A DNA stretch of 5,550 nucleotides from CALKCV01 sp964619285 (GTDB lineage Bacteria; Cyanobacteriota; Cyanobacteriia; Cyanobacteriales; Microcoleaceae), in the NCBI GenBank assembly GCA_964619285.1, contig CAZUCT010000369.1:1-5550 (forward strand), read 5' to 3'. The position numbers were made by a program, and so were the translations under genes. This document shows, in pieces, positions 1 to 5,506 of the stretch. The notes under the pieces were generated by a model, which ran no database searches, had not been told where the DNA came from, and was given only the letters and a program-made list of their open reading frames with translations. Numbering within the stretch: position 1 is the stretch's first letter; every line of letters starts with the position of its first letter.

Positions 1-52
1 ACCATCGCTAAAGCGATTACTACGAACCATCGCTAAAGCGATTACTACGAAC
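1..52 (-). repeat. Tandem 25-bp palindromic repeat, left copy
   Basis: Two exact 25-bp units lie back to back (3-27 and 28-52), with 2 bases of a further unit at the window edge, so the array probably continues to the left. On the + strand each unit is TACTACGAAC, one pyrimidine (C here), then ATCGC-TAAA-GCGAT, a 5-bp hairpin with a TAAA loop. The array overlaps the last codons and stop of the minus-strand DCC gene. The same family occurs at 5496-5550 in the same orientation relative to its neighbouring gene but with a different stem. No T-tract follows the hairpins, so they are not typical intrinsic terminators. Short palindromic interspersed repeats of this kind are common in cyanobacterial genomes; I cannot assign this one to a named family. 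Confidence 0.92.
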
Positions 53-433
53 TGGGTAAGCAGATTGGTAGGTATTTGAACGCTTGCCGAAAAGAGCGTA
101 ACGATTATCGCGAATTTGCTCGTAAAAGCGATCGCCCATCCATTTCATACCGGGAAGGGAACGGTAAGCCTTTATAAATATATCTCCAGCAGGCAATAAA
201 TTAGCAATTTCTTCCGCAGCATCGCTACCTTGCCAGGGACGTTTTTGATTTTCTGCATCTATTAAAATCATCCCCAATTCGCAATCGCAAGAAGTAATAT
301 CAAAACCTTTTAAATATTCCTCGTTTTGCATCGGAATGTATTCAAAACGTTCCCCTTTATCCAGTTGTTCTAATAACCGAACTAAAGTAGTACAAAGATT
401 GCAATTGCCGTCATAAATAACAAAATACTTCAT
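20..433 (-). CDS. DCC-family (DUF393) thiol-disulfide oxidoreductase-like protein
   Basis: This 137-residue soluble protein opens with a beta-strand and the family signature YDGNCNLC (residues 7-14), giving D8 and the C11-x-x-C14 pair that names the DCC family. The rest fits too: a strand with GMILID (54-59), a WQGSDAAEEI segment (67-76) matching the family's conserved G-x-D-A region, and the closing NRYALFGKR motif (110-118). Length is normal for the family. The thioredoxin-like CxxC suggests redox chemistry, but the biochemical role of DCC proteins is poorly defined, so substrate and partner are unknown. A second pair, C49 and C51, lies mid-protein. The start is the ATG at 433, directly before the DCC strand; no Shine-Dalgarno is visible. 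Residues 128-137 and the TAG stop are encoded by the 25-bp repeat, so the C-terminus is probably repeat-derived. The gene diverges from the sensor kinase across 231 bp. I see no functional link between the two. Confidence 0.88.
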   Translation of the reverse strand: MKYFVIYDGNCNLCTTLVRLLEQLDKGERFEYIPMQNEEYLKGFDITSCDCELGMILIDAENQKRPWQGSDAAEEIANLLPAGDIFIKAYRSLPGMKWMGDRFYEQIRDNRYALFGKRSNTYQSAYPVRSNRFSDGS

Positions 434-515
434 TTTATAATTTTATTGAAACTCCAAATTACCCTAGTATTTTACTACAAACGAGACTATATTAAGAAAG
501 ATGTTGGCGAAGGTA

Positions 516-575
516 TTGTCAAAAAAACCTGGTTTCTGGGGTAGTTGTTTCAAAAAACCGGGTTTCTGGGCTAGT
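516..575. repeat. 30-bp tandem duplication with an A-tract and CCGGGTTTCTGGG core
   Basis: Two 30-bp units lie end to end (516-545 and 546-575) and match at 24 of 30 positions. Each has a run of at least six A, then CC(T/G)GGTTTCTGGG, then (G/C)TAGT. The tandem pair lies between the divergent DCC and kinase genes, upstream of the kinase promoter region. It could be a copy of an interspersed cyanobacterial repeat or a pair of regulator sites; the sequence does not distinguish these. Confidence 0.8.
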
Positions 576-581
576 CGAAAT

Positions 582-613
582 TATTACTGGAGCGTCTTTC
601 CGGTCCAGTAATA
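582..613. promoter_or_regulatory. Perfect 10-bp inverted repeat, candidate operator
   Basis: TATTACTGGA (582-591) is repeated exactly as its reverse complement TCCAGTAATA (604-613), with a 12-bp spacer. Equivalent bases in the arms are about two helical turns apart, as expected for a dimeric regulator contacting one DNA face. The right arm runs into the TATAAT box at 612-617, and the dyad ends 51 bp before the kinase start codon. The position suggests control of the kinase gene. A hairpin in RNA is also possible, but no T-tract follows on either strand, so a terminator is unlikely. Confidence 0.55.
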
Positions 614-617
614 TAAT
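612..617 (+). promoter_or_regulatory. Candidate -10 box (TATAAT) of the sensor kinase gene
   Basis: An exact TATAAT sits 47 bp before the kinase ATG and would place transcription start near 624, giving a leader of about 40 nt. No good TTGACA-like -35 lies 16-18 bp upstream; that space is filled by the dyad at 582-613. The promoter may therefore depend on an activator, or the dyad may be a repressor site that blocks it. The call rests on an exact hexamer in AT-rich DNA, so it is tentative. Confidence 0.4.
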
Positions 618-664
618 AGTTAAAAGCTATTCAAGACACCCTTATCCTCAAATCCAGTCAGAAA

Positions 665-3600
665 ATGTCGGAACTTCTTAAAACAATATTTTCGCCCGAC
701 CAATATATGCCCCACGGTCACTGCTACCTGTGGCAAACTCCCTTGGTCTGGCTCCACGTCGTCAGCGATGCTTTAATCGCCCTCGCCTACTTCTCCATTC
801 CGGCCATGCTGATCTATTTTATTATCAAGCGCCAGGACGTCCCCTTTTTAGGAATATTTGGCCTTTTCGGGGCCTTTATCATTCTCTGCGGCACCGGCCA
901 CTTGTTGGACGTTTGGACTTTGTGGCATCCAGCTTACTGGCTCTCGGGAGTGGAGCAAGCTCTTACCGCCTTAATCTCCTGCTACACGGCGGCAGAAATG
1001 GCTACCCTGCTGCCTCAATTTCTATCCCTAAAAACTCCAGAGGAGTTAGAGGCCATTAACCGAGAATTAGAAAAAGAAATTGACGAACGGCGACGCACGG
1101 AAGCCACCCTCCAAACCATCGTAACCGGCACCGCTTCGGTGACGGGAAAAGAATTCTTTCCCGCCTTAGTCAAGAATTTAGCAAAGGCCCTGGAGGTTCC
1201 TTATGTTATCGTTTCCCAAGTGGCGGGAGAACCCCCAGAAAAAATGGAGACCTTGGCAGTATGGGCGGGCGATCGCCTCATCGATAACGTAGAATTTCCC
1301 CTCCCCGGAAGTCCCTGCGGCGAAGTAATCAAACAAAACGAGACCTGTCGCTACGCCGATAAACTGCAAGAACTATTTCCAGAAAGCAATCTCTTAAAAG
1401 AAATCAACGCAGCGAGTTACGTCGGCGTGCCTCTATTCGATGCCGAAGGGCAGCCTTTGGGCAATTTATCAGTTCTCGATACCAAACCTTGGGCCGCAGA
1501 CGAAAAAACCCAAGCCCTAATCGACGTCTTCGCCGCCAGGGCAGCAGCAGAATTGCAGCGGCAGTGGGCGGAGGAAGAGAAAAACCGCGCCTACGACGAA
1601 CTAGAACTGCGAGTGCAAGAACGTACCGCCCAGTTAGTCGATACCAATGCCGCCCTGGAAACGGAAATTCGAGTAAGAACCGCAGCAGAGTCTGCCTTGC
1701 GAGCTAGCGATGCCAGATTGAGAAAGCAACAAGTGGCCTTGCTGCAAGTAGCTAAAACTGACAGCATCCACCAGGGAGAGCTTATTCAAGCTTTAAAGGA
1801 AATTACGACAATGGCAACCCGGGCACTAGAGGTCGAACGGGCGAGCGTGTGGTTCTATAACGAAAATTGTTCCTCTGCAGAACAGACATCTTGCCTGTTA
1901 TGCGCTTGTTTGTACGAAATGACTCCCAAACGATATAGCGAAGGCATAGAACTGTTGGCAGCGGATTATCCTAGCTACTTTCAGGCATTGGAACTCGGGG
2001 AAACAATTGTCGCCAACGATGCCATTAACGACCCGCGAACCGCCGACTTTAGCGAGTCTTACCTCAAGCCTCTCTCAATTAGTTCCATGCTAGACGTTCC
2101 CATTTCCATCAAAGGGAAAATGGCGGGAGTTCTTTGTTTGGAACATACGGGAGAAAAGAGAAGTTGGCAAATCGAAGAACAGAACTTTGCAGGCTATTTA
2201 GCCTATAGCGTTTCCTTAGCAGTAGAATCGCGCGATCGCCTCCTCGCAGAACGAGCTGTCTGGGACATGGCCCAACGAGAACGAGCTATCTCTACTATCG
2301 TTCAAAGGATGCGGCAGACCTTAGAACTCAATACTATTTTTAATACCACCACTGCCGAACTCAGGGAAACCATCGAATGCGATCGGGTAGCAGTCTATAG
2401 TTTCAATCCCGACTGGAGCGGAGAAATTATCGCCGAGTCTGTGGGGGTTGGCTGGAAATCCCTTTTAGGAGAACGAGACAGCGCCTTAAAAAACGATAAA
2501 TGCGCGGTTAAAAGCTTAGAAACTTCTTCCCTCTCCGTCAAAGATACTTACCTGCAAGAAACAAAGGGGAGCGCTTACCGCTCTACATCCAATTATGTAA
2601 TAGTTGAAGACATCTACCAAGCCGGGTTTAACTCCTGCTACATCGAGCTGCTGGAGGAATTTCAAGCCAGGGCCTATATCATCGTTCCCATCTTCAGGGG
2701 CGAAAGCCTTTGGGGGCTTCTAGCAATCTATCAAAACAGCGGTCCGCGCCCATGGAAAGCTTCAGAAATTAACATTGCCGTTCAAATCGGCTCTCAATTA
2801 GGAGTCGCCGTCCAACAAGCAGAACTGCTGGTTCAAACCCAAAAACAATCAGCCGCCCTCGAACGTGCCCTCATTGCCGCCGACGCTGCCAACCGCTCAA
2901 AAAGCGAATTTCTGGCAAACATGAGCCACGAACTGCGCACCCCCCTCAACGCCATTCTCGGTTTCGCTCAAGTCATGGATCGCGACTCCAGTTTATCCCA
3001 CCAGCAACGGGAACAGATCCGGATTATTAATCGAGCCGGCGAACATCTGTTGAATTTAATTAACGACATTCTGGAAATGTCGAAAATCGAAGCAGGTCGA
3101 ACTACCTTAAATGAAAACACCTTTGACTTGTACGACCTCCTCGACACTATGGCAGAGATGTTTGCCATCAAAGCCAAAAACAAAGGCTTGCGCCTCATAA
3201 TCGATCGCCGCCAAGAAGTTCCCCAATATCTCTACGGCGACGAAGGCAAATTGCGTCAAGTATTAATGAACCTCCTCAGCAACGCTATCAAATTTACGAA
3301 AAATGGAGGCGTTGCCGTGCGAGTAGGAATGAAAGAGCCGGAAGCTGCAGCTAACCTCGAACCCAATTCTCAATTCTCGATTCGCTTCGAGGTTGAAGAT
3401 ACCGGCTTCGGTATTGCTCCCGGAGAAATAAATACCTTGTTTGAAGCCTTCGTTCAAACCGAAAGCGGTCGTAAATCCCAACAAGGGACCGGTTTGGGTT
3501 TGCCAATTTCTCAAAAATTTGTAGAATTGATGGGAGGGGAAATTACCGTTCGAAGCGAAGTAGATTGCGGTTCTATTTTTGCTTTCGAGGTTGCAGTTAA

Positions 3601-4309
3601 ACTGGGTTCGTCTTCCGAACTTTCTCAACCCAAGACCAAGCGCAAGATTATCGGTTTGGCACCCGACCAGCCGGAATATCGGCTCTTGGTGGTGGAGGAT
3701 GTCAAAGAAAACCGCATGGTTTTGCAGGAGTTGCTCGGCAGTCTCGGTTTCCACGTTCGCGCTGTCGAAAACGGCAAAGAAGGGGTTGCGATGTGGAAAA
3801 GCTGGCGGCCTCACTTGATTTGGATGGATATGCGGATGCCGGTGATGGACGGTTACGAGGCTACCAAACAAATAAAAGCAAATCCTAAAGGTCGCGATAC
3901 GGTCATTATTGCCTTAACTGCCAGTGCCTTCGAGCAAGAACGACAAATTGTTAAGGAGGCCGGCTGCGACGATTATATGCCAAAACCTTTCCGTCAGGAT
4001 GTTTTATTGGCAAAAATGGAAGAACATTTAGGGGTGCGCTATCTCTACGAAGAACCTGCAGCACAGATTGTTGATAATTCCGATACCAATGGCGATACTC
4101 CCACTGAGGAAAATGTCGAAGTTTATTTATCGGAAATGCCGTCCTCGTGGCTCGAACGAGTTTATCGAGCTGCTAGCGAATGCAGCGACGATAAAATTCT
4201 GGAACTGCTAGAGGAAATTCCCCAAGAAAGTTCCCCGCTAGGACATTTTCTTGCGGACAAGGCTAATAATTTCCTCTTTGATGAAATAATAACGCTAGTC
4301 CATGGTTAA
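665..4309 (+). CDS. Ethylene-receptor-like hybrid histidine kinase with three GAF domains and a receiver
   Basis: A 1214-residue membrane sensor kinase. Residues 1-122 form a three-helix membrane domain (helices about 28-51, 61-83, 92-120) of the ETR1/SynEtr1 type. The Cu(I)-ethylene ligands C75 and H79 (LCGTGH) are present, and the residues matching ETR1 D25, Y32, I35, P36 and I62 are D35, Y42, I45, P46 and I72 at identical spacing. Next come a coiled coil (123-150), GAF1 (about 150-300), a coiled coil (300-350), GAF2 (357-525) and a phytochrome-like GAF3 (538-722) with C658 at the usual bilin-Cys position. The kinase core has HisKA with phospho-acceptor H755 (SHELRTP) and HATPase with N869/N873, DTGFGI (912-917) and GTGLGL (941-946). 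The receiver (1005-1122) has E1011/D1012, D1055, T1085 and K1107. The tail (1123-1214) is acidic then helical, with no Hpt histidine motif. The start is the ATG at 665, directly ahead of the PHGHCYLW segment; no Shine-Dalgarno is visible. The stop lies in a heptamer repeat 87 bp before the cyclase gene. It resembles Synechocystis UirS/SynEtr1 in its sensor end but is longer. Ligand and light sensing are inferred. Confidence 0.95.
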   Translation: MSELLKTIFSPDQYMPHGHCYLWQTPLVWLHVVSDALIALAYFSIPAMLIYFIIKRQDVPFLGIFGLFGAFIILCGTGHLLDVWTLWHPAYWLSGVEQALTALISCYTAAEMATLLPQFLSLKTPEELEAINRELEKEIDERRRTEATLQTIVTGTASVTGKEFFPALVKNLAKALEVPYVIVSQVAGEPPEKMETLAVWAGDRLIDNVEFPLPGSPCGEVIKQNETCRYADKLQELFPESNLLKEINAASYVGVPLFDAEGQPLGNLSVLDTKPWAADEKTQALIDVFAARAAAELQRQWAEEEKNRAYDELELRVQERTAQLVDTNAALETEIRVRTAAESALRASDARLRKQQVALLQVAKTDSIHQGELIQALKEITTMATRALEVERASVWFYNENCSSAEQTSCLLCACLYEMTPKRYSEGIELLAADYPSYFQALELGETIVANDAINDPRTADFSESYLKPLSISSMLDVPISIKGKMAGVLCLEHTGEKRSWQIEEQNFAGYLAYSVSLAVESRDRLLAERAVWDMAQRERAISTIVQRMRQTLELNTIFNTTTAELRETIECDRVAVYSFNPDWSGEIIAESVGVGWKSLLGERDSALKNDKCAVKSLETSSLSVKDTYLQETKGSAYRSTSNYVIVEDIYQAGFNSCYIELLEEFQARAYIIVPIFRGESLWGLLAIYQNSGPRPWKASEINIAVQIGSQLGVAVQQAELLVQTQKQSAALERALIAADAANRSKSEFLANMSHELRTPLNAILGFAQVMDRDSSLSHQQREQIRIINRAGEHLLNLINDILEMSKIEAGRTTLNENTFDLYDLLDTMAEMFAIKAKNKGLRLIIDRRQEVPQYLYGDEGKLRQVLMNLLSNAIKFTKNGGVAVRVGMKEPEAAANLEPNSQFSIRFEVEDTGFGIAPGEINTLFEAFVQTESGRKSQQGTGLGLPISQKFVELMGGEITVRSEVDCGSIFAFEVAVKLGSSSELSQPKTKRKIIGLAPDQPEYRLLVVEDVKENRMVLQELLGSLGFHVRAVENGKEGVAMWKSWRPHLIWMDMRMPVMDGYEATKQIKANPKGRDTVIIALTASAFEQERQIVKEAGCDDYMPKPFRQDVLLAKMEEHLGVRYLYEEPAAQIVDNSDTNGDTPTEENVEVYLSEMPSSWLERVYRAASECSDDKILELLEEIPQESSPLGHFLADKANNFLFDEIITLVHG

Positions 4310-4374
4310 TTGTCAATGGTTAATTGTTTTTTTTGCGGCAATTAACCATTAACGATTAACCATTGACAATTAAC
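4305..4374. repeat. 20-bp perfect inverted repeat between kinase and cyclase, with an alternative 12-bp hairpin
   Basis: Arms 4305-4324 and 4355-4374 are exact reverse complements over 20 bp, separated by 30 bp. A competing shorter pairing joins 4315-4326 (AATGGTTAATTG) to 4339-4350 (CAATTAACCATT) around a 12-nt loop containing the T8 tract. The two structures share 4315-4324 and exclude each other. The T-tract is inside the loops, not after a stem, so this is not a standard intrinsic terminator for the kinase transcript. A hairpin here could still slow transcription, trap the cyclase start region or stabilise the upstream mRNA. Confidence 0.75.
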
Positions 4375-4391
4375 GATTAACAATTAACAAT
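4363..4391 (+). promoter_or_regulatory. Possible promoter inside the heptamer array, before the cyclase
   Basis: The variant heptamer ATTGACA creates an exact TTGACA (-35) at 4363-4368. At 17 bp spacing the hexamer is AACAAT (4386-4391), matching TATAAT at 4 of 6 positions. Transcription would start around 4397-4398, on the cyclase ATG, implying a leaderless or nearly leaderless mRNA. The weak -10 and the AT-rich context make this speculative; cotranscription from the kinase promoter is the alternative. Confidence 0.2.
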
Positions 4392-4396
4392 TAAAG

Positions 4397-5506
4397 ATGG
4401 ATTTAGAACTGATAAAACAAGCTAACATTCTCGTCGTTGACGATACCCCCGATAACATCCGCCTTTTATCGGCTATTTTGACAGAAAAAGGTTATCAAGT
4501 CCGCAAAGCTCTTAACGGTCAAATGGCTTTGAAGGCGGTGCAAGCTTCCGTTCCCGATTTGATTTTGCTGGATATTATGATGCCGGAATTGGATGGTTAT
4601 GAAGCTTGTCAAAAGCTGAAAGAAAATCAGAAAACCTGCGAAATTCCCGTGATATTTCTCAGCGCTTTAGACGATGTTTCGGCTAAGGTAAAAGCCTTTG
4701 AAGCAGGAGGGGCAGATTATATTACTAAGCCTTTTCAAAAGGCAGAGGTTTTGGCTAGGGTTCGCCACCAACTAATTATTAGCTACCAGCGAAAGGAACT
4801 CGAAGAAAAAAATCAAAAGTTGCAAATAGAAATTAAAGAAAGGCAAAATATTGAATTGGCTTTACGCATTGCCAGGCAAAAGTCGGAACGTTTGTTATTG
4901 AATATTTTCCCCAGGGCTATTGTCGATCGCCTCAAAGAAGTAGAAGGCCCTATTGCCGAACAATTTGAGGAGGTAACGATTCTTTTTGCCGATATTGTTG
5001 GCTTTACTGCTTTTGCTTCTCGGGTTTCTCCTTTAGAGCTGGTTAATTTGCTCGGCGGCGTTTTTTCCGCTTTCGATCGCCTCACGGAAAAATACGATTT
5101 GGAGAAGATTAAAACTATTGGCGATGGTTATATGGTAGCCGGTGGTTTGCCTATTTCTCGAACGGACCATGCAGAGGCGATCGCTAATATGGCTTTGGAT
5201 ATGCTGTCAGAAATTACTACTTTTAAAACCGATACGGAGGATGAGTTAAAGCTTCGCATTGGTATTAACACCGGTCCGGCGATCGCTGGCGTTATTGGCT
5301 CTAAAAAATTTAGTTACGATTTGTGGGGCGATACGGTTAACTTGGCTTCTAGAATGGAAGAATTAGGAGAAACTGACAATATTCAAGTTTCCGAGTCAAC
5401 TTATCAACTATTAAAGGATAAGTATGTTTTTGAGAAACGAGGTGAAATTGAGGTGAAAGGTAAAGGAAAAATAACTACTTATTGGTTGCTGGGACGTTCG
5501 CAGTAA
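4397..5506 (+). CDS. Response regulator with class III adenylate cyclase output
   Basis: A 369-residue soluble protein predicted to convert ATP to cAMP under phosphorelay control. The N-terminal receiver (about 10-127) has D15/D16, phospho-acceptor D59 (LLDIMMPELDGYEA), S89 in place of the usual T/S, and K111 (KPF). A helical linker (128-165, rich in K and E) is probably a dimer coiled coil. The cyclase homology domain (about 185-345) has both metal aspartates, D199 (LFADIVGF) and D243 (IGDGYM). It has the adenine-selecting pair K239 (KIKTIGDG) and D308 (YDLWGDT), and the transition-state residues N315 and R319 (NLASRM). The K/D pair favours adenylate over guanylate cyclase. All catalytic residues are present in one chain, as expected for a homodimer with two active sites. 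There is no membrane segment. The start directly follows the heptamer array, and the receiver begins within ten residues of it. The stop lies in the 25-bp repeat. The kinase upstream on the same strand is the likely phosphate donor (inference). The gene favours GAT over GAC for Asp more strongly than the kinase does. Confidence 0.95.
   Translation: MDLELIKQANILVVDDTPDNIRLLSAILTEKGYQVRKALNGQMALKAVQASVPDLILLDIMMPELDGYEACQKLKENQKTCEIPVIFLSALDDVSAKVKAFEAGGADYITKPFQKAEVLARVRHQLIISYQRKELEEKNQKLQIEIKERQNIELALRIARQKSERLLLNIFPRAIVDRLKEVEGPIAEQFEEVTILFADIVGFTAFASRVSPLELVNLLGGVFSAFDRLTEKYDLEKIKTIGDGYMVAGGLPISRTDHAEAIANMALDMLSEITTFKTDTEDELKLRIGINTGPAIAGVIGSKKFSYDLWGDTVNLASRMEELGETDNIQVSESTYQLLKDKYVFEKRGEIEVKGKGKITTYWLLGRSQ

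Larger units (their letters stand above)
4304..4396. repeat. ATTAACN heptamer array in inverted arrangement
   Basis: Eight contiguous heptamers run from 4341 to 4396: ATTAACC, ATTAACG, ATTAACC, ATTGACA, ATTAACG, ATTAACA, ATTAACA, ATTAAAG. The last ends directly before the cyclase ATG. Three more units in opposite orientation (GGTTAAT, TGTCAAT, GGTTAAT; 4304-4324) include the kinase stop codon. Between the blocks is a T8 tract (4327-4334) and GCGG. The whole 87-bp gap is therefore short tandemly repeated repetitive (STRR) DNA, a class known from cyanobacteria. No Shine-Dalgarno lies within it. Confidence 0.93.
128..5286. repeat. Five dispersed HIP1 octamers (GCGATCGC)
   Basis: Complete HIP1 palindromes begin at 128, 1269, 2232, 5177 and 5279: one in the DCC gene, two in the kinase and two in the cyclase. 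Several near matches (for example TCGATCGC) also occur. Over-representation of this octamer is characteristic of many cyanobacterial genomes and supports the assignment of the window. All five are within coding sequence. Confidence 0.9.

Noticed and set aside
465..477. Short palindrome TAGTA-TTT-TACTA upstream of the DCC gene
   Set aside because: Five AT-rich base pairs are expected by chance in this composition; no promoter hexamers clearly fit around it.
730..1059. 109-codon + strand frame within the kinase membrane domain
   Set aside because: The overlapping frame encodes the ethylene-binding-type domain with conserved residues; this product is Arg-rich and unlike any family I recognise.
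2248..2292. Direct repeat of AACGAGCT in the kinase between GAF2 and GAF3
   Set aside because: It reflects two ERA-type segments in a helical linker; the match is short and fully explained by coding sequence.
3263..3871. 202-codon open frame on the minus strand, antisense to the kinase ATPase and receiver region
   Set aside because: It lies wholly opposite a region with clear HATPase and receiver motifs, its translation shows no recognisable domain, and long antisense frames are common opposite such coding sequence.
4031..4309. Hpt domain at the kinase C-terminus
   Set aside because: The helical tail lacks an H-x-L-K-G-type phospho-histidine motif, so a phosphotransfer role cannot be supported.
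4327..4334. T8 tract after the kinase stop as an intrinsic terminator
   Set aside because: No GC-containing stem precedes it; the tract falls inside the loops of the heptamer hairpins, so the usual stem-then-U arrangement is missing.
4397..5506. Guanylate cyclase specificity for the cyclase
   Set aside because: K239 and D308 occupy the base-selecting positions as in adenylate cyclases, not the Glu and Cys of guanylate cyclases.
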